Origin: Casuarina equisetifolia
Taxonomy: Eukaryota; Streptophyta; Magnoliopsida; Fagales; Casuarinaceae
DNA length: 64,000 bases
Direction: 5' to 3'
NCBI GenBank assembly: GCA_028551475.1
Contig: CM052355.1
Span: 25,261,580-25,325,579 of the forward strand
The notes below the pieces were generated by a model, which saw nothing but the letters and a program-made list of their open reading frames with translations, did no database searches and was not told where the DNA came from. The position numbers were made by a program, and so were the translations under genes. How positions within the stretch are numbered: the first letter of the stretch is position 1; each line of letters opens with the position of its first letter. Of this stretch, positions 20,848-33,441 are shown piece after piece.

Positions 20848-20988
20848 GAGAGAAAAATATTTATGATGTCTCTTATAAGCTTGGACAACTCTTCTCTTCA
20901 ATGAGGCATTTTGAGGAAAGTTGGACCAAAGCTTTCAAGATGGTATCAAAGATAGTCTTTCTTTCTTGTGTTCATAGGACAACTAGTT
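20822..20988 (+). mobile_element. LTR-retroelement remnant inside the peptide gene
   Basis: The segment begins ttggacaataaaagtccca, typical of the start of a plant LTR. It contains atggtatcaaagatag (about 20940-20955), a primer-site-like phrase. It replaces the mature-peptide coding region. Exact ends are uncertain and no coding sequence is present. Confidence 0.5.
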
Positions 20989-21785
20989 TAGTTGGTATTT
21001 AGATATCCATCTTTGTCAATGATGATTTTGAAAGATGGGGAGAGTACTACCTCCAGTTGTGAAGCACAAAATGTTATCCAATAATCAAGTTCTTAGCATA
21101 TAAAAGTCATCAGTTGCAGATGGCTTTAATTTTTCTTCCTTTTTCTTTTCTATAAATGTATGAGCCCACTAAACAAAAATGCTTGTGGTCCCATTTAGTT
21201 CAATGTTTGGAAAGTTTGCATTATTTTTATATTTACAAATGGATTTTATGGACCAAAATCCAAGAAAAAGAGAAACAACAAGACAAAAGTATGATCAACA
21301 ATATTAGACCCAATTTCTATGGCATCAAATAGAAAAGCTTAGAATAAACGAGATGCTTTAGTTCTTTCAGTAGATTTCTTAAAGTGGTACAAAAATATGT
21401 TGATCCATTTTTTTACTTTTCTTTCTTGATATATTAAAACAAAATGCTTCAAATACATCTTTTAGTCATGCTAGCTTTGAATCCTCATTTGTAAAAATGG
21501 AAAGCCATGAGATAGAACACACTCAAACCTTTTTTTATTATCATTTTAAATTAAAGAAAAAAGCTTTCTATTTATGTTTTTTGTTTTGCTTTCTTTTTGG
21601 ATTTTTAAGTATTTTGTTTTAGAGATGCAATTGAAATTTTAGAAACATTCAATTAGAAAATCAAAGAGAAGATATGTGAAATGTTCCTTGATAAAGAACT
21701 TTATATAATAAACTAAAAAAATACAAAAATTTAGTTGCTAACAACCCAAAAATACATAAAGATGATTGTCTTACTATCTTATCAC

Positions 21786-22765
21786 ACCCTAATGCTTAGT
21801 TTTAGCAATGAATTGGAGACCATGAACAAAATCATCATATGATGTCAATAATGTATAAGAACAGAGGTATAATAGAGAATGGAATAAGGATACTGGGGTG
21901 ATTTCTCCCCAAATTTGAATATTTAGTGATTTGCTACCTTAGCCCTAATATCCTGTTAAAACACAATGAAATAAAAGCTTGTAGTTTTTATGAAGTTTAA
22001 AAAATAAAAGCTCGTGATTGAAAAATATTGAGTATGGAGGATGTTAAGTAGCACACTACTAGGCTTTAATATTTCACAAGACGTATAGATGGTTTACAAA
22101 ATAGTTGCTCACTCTTATGATAAGCTTAAGGTTTAACATTAAACACTTAGACAAACAAGTACATTAAAAGATAAAATAGTTACATAATAGCTCTTAGGCC
22201 TAATGATTTAGGACAATGCCTTCATTCTTCTCTCTTAGACATTTGACCGACCTTTTCTAGAACATGGTAATAGGACGATGTTGAGCGGAGCTTTCCCATT
22301 GTGAGATAAAGAAGGTTGGTGGCTTGTTTGTTAAAAATGGATAATAGCTTGTGGTAACCTTAGAAAGTAGTCTTGTTGTTTGATTCATTTGAGTCAATAG
22401 AAGGTCATTGCCATGTATATACTTAGCAAATGTTGAGGTGTGAAAATAAGTTGGGGTGTGAGGATTAGTTGTAATTGTGATTGTTCCACATGGGTTGCTT
22501 GGTCTTGCATGGCTAACCAGGACTACATGCAAAGAACAAAGAGTGACGAACAAGTACCAAAGGTTAAGCATGCTCTGCTACTCTTGGGTTGGTCTCGATT
22601 GTGATTGATTCATTTTCACTCACACCTAATAACATTTGGTACCCATTTCGCTATCATGTAAATAAAGAGAACATTCTTGGTAATGCCATAAAAGAGCTAA
22701 TACTAAATTTTAATTAGTAGAAAGTTTTAAATGTTTTGACTATCAAACTTGACTATGCATTGCAG
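21786..22765 (-). pseudogene. DUF1664 gene fragment, block 1 (exons 10-11 remnant)
   Basis: About 21786-22010 aligns with exons 11 and 10 of the complete gene (53200-53400): cagcaatgaattggagacc, then the gatttctcc...caaatttga region and the atcctgccaaaa phrase. About 22630-22765 aligns with its next intron (53425-53530). Between them, about 22020-22625 is foreign sequence holding a 104-codon minus-strand frame. Frames are destroyed. Confidence 0.7.
22257..22571 (-). CDS. hypothetical small secreted protein, 104 aa
   Basis: I do not recognise this protein. It begins with a convincing signal peptide (MLNLWYLFVTLCSLHVVLVS, then HA and a likely cleavage). The rest is rich in Thr, Pro, Tyr and Asn (NPHTPTYFHTSTF, SYYPFLTNKPPTFF) with one Cys after the signal. 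It lies wholly within the ~600-bp insert that interrupts the DUF1664 fragment and has no second copy in the window. It could be a small secreted-peptide precursor or a chance open frame in AT-rich DNA. Only the signal peptide argues for coding. Confidence 0.3.
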   Translation of the reverse strand: MLNLWYLFVTLCSLHVVLVSHARPSNPCGTITITTNPHTPTYFHTSTFAKYIHGNDLLLTQMNQTTRLLSKVTTSYYPFLTNKPPTFFISQWESSAQHRPITMF

Positions 22766-23639
22766 GAACATGCTCAGTAATACCTTGGGATGAAGAATTC
22801 TACTTTGATTGTCCAAAAAGGGAAGACTATAAAGATCAAACTTGATGACCAAAAATTTCCAAACCCTATCTCTTTTTGTACCTCAAAAGCCAAGTTAGTT
22901 ATATATGGGCCAAACCGTTATTATAAGAAACTTAGGACTAAATATTTGACCTTAAACATATGGGCCATCTAGAGCCTAAAGGGCACAAATATTAGCTTGT
23001 AAATAGAGAGAGATGAAAAGGTATATGTGTTAATGTATATAAAGTAATAATGGATATGTTCCAAAATTAGTGCTAGCATTATTCTACGAATATTCTTCTT
23101 GCATTGAATGTCTTGATTATTTCCTTTTCTTAGATAAGGACTACAAGTCTATAAATGTAATCTATTATATGAATTTTTGAACATATCATAATAGAGTACC
23201 ATTTACACATATGCTTTGGCATATCACTCCTATGTTCCTATATTTCTTTTTTCTTACCTAGTACCATAGCCAATTTCCTTGAAAACTTAAAAATTGCTTT
23301 TGCAAGTTATTCTCCACCATAATAAATGAGTTTATAAGTGTGTTCTTAGTTCTTTTACCTTTTGATTACCAAAATTTTCCTCTTTGTTACCTTTCTTTTC
23401 TTTTTTTTCAAAATCCATCCACATTTACCATTTTACCCTCCATACTTACCCAAAATTATGTCAATTACCCTTTGCTCTCTTAAAACCCTAGCATCCAAAA
23501 TTTTCTTGAATTTCCAAAATTACCCTTGAAACCCTAATCATAATCAATGCCCACTAACACCAATTCCTTCATTCGCATTATTGCAACCGCCTTTTCTAAT
23601 GTTCCTTCCATTATGTGTAACCCTTACTATTTATCTACC
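22766..23639. other. AT-rich gene-free stretch
   Basis: No recognisable gene, domain or terminal repeat. Confidence 0.45.
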
Positions 23640-24770
23640 ACCAACCTTTAACTTGTCAATGTCATCTTGAAAAAGCTAATGGACAAATCATACTAGCACA
23701 TTTGGAATGAACAAATCCACATTGTTTGCCTCATCCATTACAAGCTCAACTTTCTCATTAAGTCATGGCAAATTGACAATCTTTACATAGCAAATAAATG
23801 GGACCAAGCTTATGTGGCCATGAAAGCATGGTAAGTCCATTTCATTGACCCTAGTTTGGGAAATTTGGTATCTTGCATGCCCATTATCATCAAGATTTGG
23901 AACATAGAAGCTTGGCTTGAAAATAGTCCATAACAAGCTTTCAGCTTCCTAACAGCATTATTAGGAATGTTTTGACAACCTTTTTTTTTTTTATCAAATT
24001 ACAATATCTTTATGGAGAAATAGTTTCACAATAACATATAATTTGATGCATTTGCAACAAATGCATGTGTGGTGTGAACAATTGGATGTGTGATTGTGAT
24101 TAAGAGGATCACATTCTTAAATTTTTACTTGGCCTTTCAGAGGACTTCTAGTAGCTCTAATTAAGTATTCTAACTCACAAAAGCTCCTTAATCTCAATTA
24201 AGCCTACACAATGGTGAAACATGATGTTCACCAATGCTCTTAGCCTACTAACTGAAGTATCATTGGTGACAACTTTGCCTTTACTACCCAAAAGCAATTA
24301 GTGTCCTTCCTTGGCTCAAGAGATAGCACATGTGGGATTGCTAGGGATAATGTGCATGTATGCTTGGTGGTTGGAAATTGTACTTAGCCTAGCATGCCTT
24401 TAGGACACTTCACATAGGTGGACCAAATGGGCCTATCTCTCATAGCTCTACTAGTCAAAGACCTATTGCAACCATTGTAAAAAGCTTGGCCATGTTAAGA
24501 AGATTTGTTTTCTTCTTATGGGTTATCCATCAGGTTGGAAGACAAAGCACAGGGGTGGTTTAAAAGGAATTCTAGAGGCAATGGCTTTCTTATGCATAAT
24601 GTTGCCACTGATGGGTGGGTCACTTCTATTTTTAGGCCTTAACAACCTCTACGCTATAAGCCTTCCCAACCTTTTGTCATGGATCCCTATTGTGGGCCTT
24701 AGTATTAGGGTAACTTATCTTGATCTCCTTACTCTGAATGTAGGTTTGTTAGTCCATCCCCCCTAAACTC
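23640..24770 (+). mobile_element. degenerate copia gag (plus strand)
   Basis: Fragments of a copia gag are readable across stops: WDQAYVAMKAW then IDPSLGNLV (about 23810-23870) and DHILKFLLGL (about 24110). A zinc knuckle YCNHCKKLGHVKKIC follows (about 24465-24510), then GYPSGWKTK. The CX2CX4HX4C spacing is intact. No LTRs or pol were found. Confidence 0.6.
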
Positions 24771-25389
24771 TTGGTAGCACTTATGATGGATCCACTAGGC
24801 TTATTCTCACTTACAATTTAAATATTCTCAATTCATTTTTTTTATATGCATCACTCATTTCAATCATACTGCCTAATAAATCTGCTAGCCTTATCAATCA
24901 TGTTAGTCATTATTAACACTACCCCACTTTACATGTCACTCACATTTTATGTGCCTTATAATTTAGACAAAATTTACTATCCATCCAAAAGCTAATTTGT
25001 GATAATAATTGTGTAACATTTTTTTATTTTTGTGTGTTTTTAGGACTGTATAAATGAGGCTCTAATTAAGCTAGGTAAGGTTTATTGAGGCTTATATTTT
25101 TCTATGTTATTCAATTCCAACTAATTTTTATTTAGTTTTTTCAAGTTATTTAAATTAAAAAAGCAATACTTTTTGTATTAAAAAATAGTCTTTTATTTGT
25201 AATTATATTTTATTAATAATGATAATTATTATGTTCTTTGACATCAATAACTTGGACATTTTTCATTGAAATCATATTCCATGCAAAACAAGCCTATTTC
25301 TTATCCAATTTTTTTTTTCATGCCTAACATGCCTTTTGGCCAAACAAATACGCGTTGCTTTTCCCTTAAGTTAACATACCATCACCTTT
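24771..25389. other. AT-rich gene-free stretch
   Basis: No gene or repeat identified. Confidence 0.45.
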
Positions 25390-26660
25390 GTAGTTGAATT
25401 AGTACATAAAAAAACAACTAGCATGTTGTTGCACCTTTGTTTTAGAGAAAGCATAAGTTTTCTCCAAATTGGATAATTTCTTATGGGATAGAACAATCAT
25501 GCAGAGGTTTTGGAACTCCTCTAGCAGCCCCATGAAAAATCACATAGACCGATCCTCTTGCCCTTGCATGCAAAGACGATCATGGACCTTGTAGGAGCAA
25601 CTTGCACAAGTGCAACGCACAAGAGGTTCTTGGATTTCAAGCTCCCCCACCAATTCTTTCAAGCAGACAAAGAAGGCCATTAACTTTGAATTGGTGCATC
25701 TCATCAATTGTTTTCGATCAAAGATGGCTTGTTTCAAGTTGTAATGCTAGTTGTAAGCGACTTTGTCAAAAGTTTCCTAAAGAGTGTCCTAAATCTTGGT
25801 CATATCACTAATATTGGAGACTAGGCTTTCGAGCAATAGCTTTATGCCATTGATGATCCAAGTTTTTATGGTAGCATGGCATTAGTCCTAGGATTGCACG
25901 TTGTCATTATTGCCTTTCGGTTGTGGGAGATCATTAATCAAAAATTCAAGTTTGTAACCTAAGAACACCATCCGAATTTGATTGAACCAGATGTGATAAT
26001 TTGCTTCACTAGCTAGCGACGCAATACCATGTTGCCAGTATGCAAATTAGCTATCATGATTTGGTAAGGATCATGAGCACGGTAAGAGTAGCAATGCTAG
26101 AAGATGAGACAAAATTGGCCATGCATTGGTTGGAGCAGGTGATTAGGGAAGTTAAGGGCCGTGGCTAGGGATCTCAAGGCTAATGTTGTAATTATAAGCA
26201 ACCATAGGGGCAAGCTTGTAATTAAAAATATGGATAAATTGGGGAAAATGAAAATAGAAAGTTATTTAGGCTAGGGTTATAGGGCCAAAAGTTAGACAGA
26301 AAAGAAGAAGAAAATGTAATTAGGTTTATAGGGCCAAATTTGGGACAAAAAAGAAAAAGAAAAAAAATTACAAAATAGATTCCCAATTGACACTCTTTAA
26401 TGTGTAGTAAAAAAAAACTATGATGAAAATATGGTCTCAAGATCAAATTGGCTATAATACTATGTAAGAAATTGAACACCAATAAGTGTGAGAATCCACT
26501 ATTATAATTATTGTAATATGTTCTGTAAAATATGTCTCCTTTTAGAGGTAATAGATTTATTATATATAAGGTATATAAATAAAACCTAATAAGTATGGAA
26601 ACATCACAAGAAAATATTGTACAGAATATTACATCCAAAAAAGGCAACATATAAGGGATT
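25390..26660 (-). mobile_element. Copia-3b: gag and 5' LTR remnant
   Basis: Second copy of the remnant at 14806-16205. Gag pieces include LKQ-type motif KQLMRCTNSKLMAFFVCLK with CTCASCSYKVHDRLCMQGQ (25737-25540). The LTR part starts tgtaagaaattgaacacc near 26464 and runs to about 26660. A primer-site-like phrase adjoins its inner edge. The sequence to its right matches that right of Copia-3a, so both derive from one insertion. Confidence 0.75.
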
Positions 26661-27408
26661 GGCTTATATTCATTAATAGTCACTATAAAGATTACAGAAA
26701 CAAATAATCTTATCACTGGGAAAATACAGAGATGCATATGTGGAATTGGCCACGGTTCTTTACTTCGGACATGTGACATGACGAATGCTAAGCGACGCAA
26801 TAGAGTTTCAGTCAATGAAAACATGCCATATAAACATAAGACAACGGCTACTAGTTTTTATCATATTCCATGATTCAATTTTTAAAAATGAGTGAAAGCT
26901 TGCTAAGAACATAGTTCTTTAGAAGCATTTAGATAGAATTTAAATTTATAACTCATTACATGCTTATCATTGTTATTCAAGAACAATCTTACTAATTTTA
27001 TAATTGATCAGACAAACATCTGCAAACGTCGTGTACTTTTCTGACTTCAAACTCCTGCCCGTAACCAAGCAAGAAGATATGAGGCGATCAACAACCAAGC
27101 GGATAAGATGTCATCATCACCTCCCTTCTCAAATGTCTAGTGTTTTGATAAAAGCACTTCATCCACCAACTTATTTAAGTTGATCAATGAAGACCCATTT
27201 GGATTGACGGACTCCTTGGTCAATTTATTCCACTCCATAACCTTCCTCTTCATTTCCTTACCCTTGTTTCCCTTCATCAATTCTCTTACAATCTTTTCCA
27301 CCTCTTCTCTCTTGGAATAATTATCAATCTCCATCCCAATGCCCCATTCATTGCAAGTATACCTAGAGTTCATAAACTAATCCCCAAAGGATGGCCAGCA
27401 AAGCATGG

Positions 27409-27624
27409 TGTAAGAATTGGTAGAAGGCCAGAGAATGGAGGAATCTCGTATATTCAGCTATGAAAATGTTTATACAATTGTGTACAATTTATAGGACTTA
27501 AGACTATGCCTAATTAGGAATAATAGTAATTACAAGATTATCTATAAATAATATCAAGCATATTATTAGAATATGCTAATGTCTAGAATGGCAACATGGT
27601 AGGTGTATCTCTCAATCATTAACA
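27409..27624 (-). repeat. Copia-4 3' LTR
   Basis: 216 bp, starts tgtaagaattgg and ends cattaaca; same length as the partner LTR. The inner edge (ttccctttcaagtt) is polypurine on the minus strand. Confidence 0.9.
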
Positions 27625-29484
27625 TTCCCTTTCAAGTTAGAGATTTGAACAAGTCAAATATTCCAAGCTTAGAAAGGAGATGCCAATGTTGCTTGCTGTT
27701 CAACGCCTTTGTCAACAAATTTGCCGGTTGTTCTTTGGTTGAAATATGATGTGTTGTGATGATGCCTTGTTGTAGCTTCTCTCTTACATAATGACATTCA
27801 ACCTTAATATGTTTGGTGTGTTTATGAAAAATTGGATTTGCAACAATCTTCTCTGCAGTTTCATTGTCACAATAAAGTAAAGTTGGATGCCGCATGTGGA
27901 AACCAAAATCTTTGAGAATCCTTATGAACCATATTATCTCACAAGTAGTTACCCACATTGCTTGATATTCTATTTCTGCTAAAGATAATGAGACTATTGG
28001 TTATTTTTTTTTTATCTCCAAGATATTAGTGAATCTCCTAGTAAGATGCAAAGCCAGTAGTAGATTGTTGTGTCATAGGACATGTGCTATAATATGAGTC
28101 ACAAAAAATCTTTAACTTAAATTTTGAGGAAGATAGGAACATCAGACCAAGAGCTGGGCAACCCTTGAGGTACTTTATCACCTTGAGTGCTGCCTTCATA
28201 TGAGAACGTTTAGGATCATGCATGAATTGACTCAATAGTTGAATTGGAAAAATGATGTTTGGCCGGGTGAAAGTCAAATATATGAGTCGACCCACTAATC
28301 TCTAGTAAATGGAAAGATCTTCAAGAGGAGGATCATTAATCTTTTCTGGTGAGCTAGTATTATATTCTATGCTAGTGAATTTTTTGTTTTCTTCCATGGG
28401 GATAGTCGAAGGTTTAGAATCGGCCAACCCTGCTTTAGATATCAATTCCAGGGTGTACTTATGTTGACTTAAGGAAATGCCTTCTGGAGATCAAGCAATT
28501 TCAAGACCAAGGAAGAACTTCGAGGGACCAAGATCTTTCATGAAGAATGTAGCATTAAGAAATTGCTTGAGATCCATAATTCAGCTTGACTATTTCTTGT
28601 GATCAGTATATCATCGACATAAATGAGCAATGCCACAAAAGAAGTACCTTGAGTCTTGGTGAACAATGAGTAATCATGGCAAAATTGATGAAAACCATAC
28701 TAAATCAAGGCACCAGAACATTTTGCATTCCACTGACGAGAGGCTTGCTTCAAACCATATAAGGATTTTCACAATCGACATACCATATGTTCCCCTTGAG
28801 TGCTGAAATCCGGGGGGAAGCTCCATATAGACCTCCTTAAAAAGATCACCATGTAGAAAGGCATTTTGAACATCATCTGATAAAAGGGCCAGGTATGAGC
28901 AACAGCAATGGTGATGATCAAACGAATAGTGACATGCTTAGCAATGGGAGAAAAAATGTCTTGATAATTAATTCCTTCACGCTAATTAAAGCTTTTAGCT
29001 ACTAAGCGAGCTTTGTTCTGTTCAATAGACTCATTGGCATTATACTTCACCTTGTAAACCCATTTATAGCCAATGGGACGATGACTAGGAGGCAAGGGAA
29101 TAATATCCCAAGTGTGATTGGCCGCAAGGGCATTAAGTTCATGCTCCATGACAGTGACCCAATGAGAATCAAGAACAGTTCTTGATGGGTTTTGGGTTCT
29201 TGGGTGGCAAAAATGGAGGCAATGAAGTGTTGATACTGAGGATGGCAACGCTCAAGGGAAATGTAATTGGAAATGGGATAAAGGAAAATGTGTGAGGTGG
29301 AAGGTAGGGTAAGGCAAATATAGTTAGAGCTCCAGATGGAGGGATGGGAAGGTCGGCTGGAACGACGCAAGGTACTGTTAGAGGTGGTGTCTAAGGTGGT
29401 AGCTGAGGGGGAGGGTCCACAGTTGTAGGACTAGTGCCTGTAAGATTAGAAGGTAAAGGAGGTGATGATGTAAAGGGTAAGGGA

Positions 29485-30376
29485 TCAGTAGTGGGAGAGG
29501 AGTCTAATGTGGAGGGTAGGGGTTCGGGGAGATCCACTGGTAGTGAGGAAGACGAGTATGTATCTTTGAACCATAGTGTCGGGGATGATTGAGCAAGTGG
29601 AGGATCCGAAAGCAGGAGGATGTAGACAAAAAGGAAAATTTTTTTCTTGAAACACAACATCACGACTAACAAAAAACTTGTCAAAAGCAGAGTCATAGAC
29701 TCGGTAGCCCTTTTGGGAAGAAGGATAGCCCATGAAGATGCATAGAGTGGCATGAGGACTAAACTTGTCGCAAGCACCAAGAGTGGTGACAAAGCAACGA
29801 CAACCAAATACAAGTAAATGATCAATGATGAGAGGTTTGCCAAATAATTTTTCAAAAGAGGTGATACCATGCAAGGAGGAAAAAGGTAAATGATTGATTA
29901 AATAGGTAGCAGTAAGGATACATTCACCCCAAAAATGAAAGGAAATGTGTGCTTGAAATCTTAGGGCTTGAGCCACATCAAGTAAATGGCGATGTTTGCG
30001 TTCAACAATCCCATTTTGTTGGGGAGTGTGAACGCAAGACGTTTCATGGAAAATACCATGATGGGTGAGAAATGATCGACATTCAGTGGAAAGAAATTCA
30101 GAACCATTGTCAAAATAGATGTGTTTGACAGGGAAGCCGAATTGGGTGGATACCATGGAAAAGAAGGATTGATTTTTTTGAAAAGCTTGGCTTTTGAAAT
30201 TTAGTAAAAAAAGTCCATGTTGCCCAAGAGTAATCATCAACAATGGTTAAAAAATAATGTGCACCATCATGTGTGGGGGTCCAATGAGGGCCCCATACAT
30301 CCATGTGTACGAGTTCAAAAATGTGATTGGTGGTAGTGTGACTGTGATGAAAAGTGGCACGAGTTTGTTTGGCCAA
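29485..30376 (-). pseudogene. Copia-4 integrase remnant
   Basis: Two overlapping frames together show the integrase core: MDVWGPHW with the first Asp, IYFDNGSEFLS with the second, and QNGIVERKHRH with the catalytic Glu, followed by the conserved FWGECILTATYLINHLP. A frameshift splits the domain near 30200. Confidence 0.85.
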
Positions 30377-32358
30377 AGGGTAAATTGGGCATAAAAATTA
30401 TCAAGGCAAGAAACCGATTTGCCAAGGGTAGGGTAAGAGTGTAAAAATGAATGACCAAAACGAAGATGCCAAAGTAGATAATTATTATTGCTAGAAATGG
30501 AATTACAAATTGCAAATTGTTTTGGAATACAAACGGTATTCTTTAGGGAATGTAAATATTTGGAAAAGACAGAATGAAAATTTGTGGGAATTGAATGACA
30601 TAAAATATATAATCCTCGCTCAACCTTGCCTAGCTCGATCAGAGACCCAATCGTACGGTCCTAAAAAACATAGAAATCGTCAAAAAAATAGCTATACAAT
30701 TATTATCATGGGTGAGTTTACGAATGGATAATAAATTGTGTGTGAAATGATGGGCATATAAAATATTTTTTAAGTATAATTAAGGGTAAGGCTAGTAATG
30801 GCCAATATAGGAGACAAGATTACGTGATTAGTCAGGTAATGTAATAAAAAGTAGGGCTGCACATGGATAATATTTATTCAAAATATTGAGATCACAGGTG
30901 ATGTGATTACTTGCCCTTGAGTCAATAATCCACATGGATGATAATGGAGTACAAGGTGAGTGAATACCTGAAAAATTTGTTGAAGTAAAGGAATCAGATG
31001 ACCCTATCTGATTAAGGAGATTAACCAATCGTTGTTGTTGATCAGCTAAGTGAGTGAGTCTAGGAGGCCCACCATAAATGCTTCAAGGACTAGGGGCGAA
31101 GTGGCCCAATATACCTGCACTAGGATAAGGAGGCAATGAAGGGTTAGTGGCAAAATAAAGAGGTCCTCTAGAAGAGTTCGGGTGCTGTGGCCCATAGCCC
31201 AATGGGTTCGAGGAACCAAATGGGTTGGGCTTAGAAGGGCCATGGATATGGGCCATGTGAGCATTGGGCCCCCCATAGGTGAGCCATCTCTTGGGCCGGC
31301 CCTACTACTTAGGCTTTCAACCTGGTGGGTAGCCCACCAAAAGAAAGCAGCCTCCCTCACGTGGCCAGGCTTTTTGCAATGGGTGCAAAAAGGGCGTCTA
31401 GCCCGTGGAGCTATGCTCTAGGGCCATGTGCTAATGAAGCACTGTTGGGGTTAGGGCCCAAAGGAGATGCGATGAGTGACAGGGCCTGAAGATTCATGTG
31501 GGCCGTGTGGGTCCTGGATTCCAGGGGGCTCGATCATGCAATCTCCTGACCTGAGAAATGAGCCCTAATTTTTAGCCCGTAAAAGCAGAGCCGTCACTGG
31601 CAGCAAGAGCGGTTGGCAATGGAAGACCTCTGATGGAGGTCTTGTTTAGCCAAAGCATATAGCTTTTCCAAGGATGGAAAAGTCTCATGGTAGAGAACAT
31701 TGGAGTGGAGGTTCTGGAAATCGTCGGGGAGGGCAAGGAGAAATCGCATCGCGCGATTCTTTTCCTCTCATGACCAAAGTTGTTTGTTAAATCGACACAA
31801 GCAGAGGCCACAGTCGCATCTAATCGAAGGCTCCTGAGAATTAAAAGCGTTCCATAAATCTTTCATCCAGACATAAAATGTGGTCAAATCGAGTCCAGTA
31901 GCGCCAATATGGAGCTTGAGGTCACCAATTACTTGCTAGATCGAAAATTTTTAAGTTTCGACCACTAGAGCGAAGCTATCTTGGAGGTTTTGCCATATCT
32001 CAGCGATAGTCAAAATTTGAGAGACCATCGATTCGAGATCGAAAGCCACGGAGTGAGTGAGCCAAGTTTTGGTTGTGGTGTGGCATTGGTCCCATTTGAG
32101 GACTTCGTTGCTAGGGGCCAATGGGGCGGGGAAGATTGCCGGTGAGAAAACCTAGTTTATTACGAGCTAGGAAAACTGTTTGGATCTAATTAGACCAAAC
32201 ATTCTAGTTTGATTCCCCAACAAGCTTTTAAGAAATGATGCTACCGGTTTGTAAATTGGTAGTGGAAAGTTGATAGGCAGGTGGCATGGACAGTGATAAG
32301 GCATCAGAAGGTGGTATTTGGGGCGGCCATGACAGGTAGCGATGAAAGTAAGGTGAAA

Positions 32359-32384
32359 TTAGGGTTAGGGTTAGGGTTAGGGTT
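32359..32384 (+). repeat. (TTAGGG)4 tract in Copia-4 leader
   Basis: Four TTAGGG units lie in what would be the 5' leader and gag start of Copia-4. The plant telomere unit is TTTAGGG, so this is a local simple repeat. Confidence 0.8.
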
Positions 32385-32706
32385 CAAGATTGAGAAATCG
32401 GGTCGGGTTTGCCTAATTTTGGGAAATTGAAGAAATTAGGGCAAAGTGCAGGTTCAGGTTGAGATGGGTTTAGGATTTCTGAAAGAGGGGGGTAATTACG
32501 AGATTCAGGAAAGGATAGGGGTGTGAAAAAAAATGGGAGGGAAGCACATGAGAATTCAAGGGCAATACTAAAAAGCCTGAGAAAGTATGCGCGGTGGGGT
32601 TTTTTTGACAAAAAGGCTAGATTCCTACTACAAACTCGTGAATGAAGGCCGGGGAAAAAAAATTACGGAAGCGGTAGGTCTCAAAGAAGGAAAGGCTTTG
32701 ATACCA

Positions 32707-32922
32707 TGTAAGAATTGGTATAAGGCCAAAGAATGGAGGAATCTCATATATTCAACTATGAAAATGTTTATACAATTGTGTATAATTTATAGGACTTAAG
32801 ACTATGCCTAATTACAAATAATAGTAATTACAAGATTATCTACAAATAATATCAAGCATATTATTGGAATATGCTGATGTCTAGAATGGCAACATGGTAG
32901 GTGTTTCTCTCGGTCATTAACA
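32707..32922 (-). repeat. Copia-4 5' LTR
   Basis: 216-bp partner LTR. The primer-binding site is at about 32694-32706 on its inner side. Confidence 0.9.
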
Positions 32923-33441
32923 TATGGGCACTCCTACGCACAGACTCTCAATAATTGAATTCCAACCATAGTGTGTTAAGAACCCTCTAACTGAGGGGTG
33001 TTTCAACACTTCTTTTTAGGAGCACCAACTAGCTATTAATCCTCTTTCCTTAAATTCTACCATAAACTCAAGTGGCAAGATCGCTGACTCCCTAACGACT
33101 AAATCAAGCCTAATTACCCACAAAATGGGTGTTTGCTATTTGCAAGTCCCCAACCTAACTTAGCGAATTGCTTCAGTGTCATAGAAATAATACTTTTGAA
33201 ATTCACATAAATCACTAAGTTGGGTGCCTTAGAGTTAAGCCAATTGATGCATTCAATTTCTTCTTTCCATAAACTATACCCAACTGATGCCAGAAGGTCA
33301 TTGGGTGACTAATTAAGTAGTAGTTGCTAGGGGCCAATGGCATATACACCATGAAACATAGAGGAGAAAGCATCCAAAACTTCCTGCTCCAACGTGTCAA
33401 AAGTGTGAATAATGACTCCTAAAGCTTTAGAAGCTGCATCT

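Larger units (their letters stand above)
27409..32922 (-). mobile_element. Copia-4: full-length degenerate Ty1/copia element
   Basis: The 5514-bp element has two 216-bp LTRs (27409-27624, 32707-32922; TG...CA), flanked by catgg (27404-27408) and tatgg (32923-32927), a target duplication with one mismatch. The minus strand just inside the right LTR reads TGGTATCAAAGCC, the primer site. Coding remnants on the minus strand are gag (about 32400-31050), protease with WIIDSRASNHI (Gly lost) near 30930, integrase (30376-29485: MDVWGPHW, FDNGSEFLS, GIVERKHRH), RT (29248 to about 28600: [30 protein letters not shown]) and RNase H (28295-27632). Many stops and shifts. LTRs differ at about 13 of 216 sites by eye. 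Confidence 0.93.
27137..33441 (-). pseudogene. psi-UGT-B: UGT exon 2 split by Copia-4
   Basis: The gene's 3' part is 27137-27408: it reads CNEWGIGMEIDNYSKREE and ends DEVLLSKH. The rest of exon 2 resumes at 32928 and runs to about 33441, with several stops (the PSPG region reads through TAG codons) and frame damage. Copia-4 (27409-32922) sits exactly between the two, within CWPSFGDQ. Exon 1 and the intron are gone: at about 33442 the exon-2 sequence joins directly to the far-upstream module. Dead beyond doubt. Confidence 0.9.

Noticed and set aside
32359..32384. Telomere-like TTAGGG repeat
   Set aside because: Only four units, wrong unit for most plants (TTTAGGG), and located in the leader of a retrotransposon.
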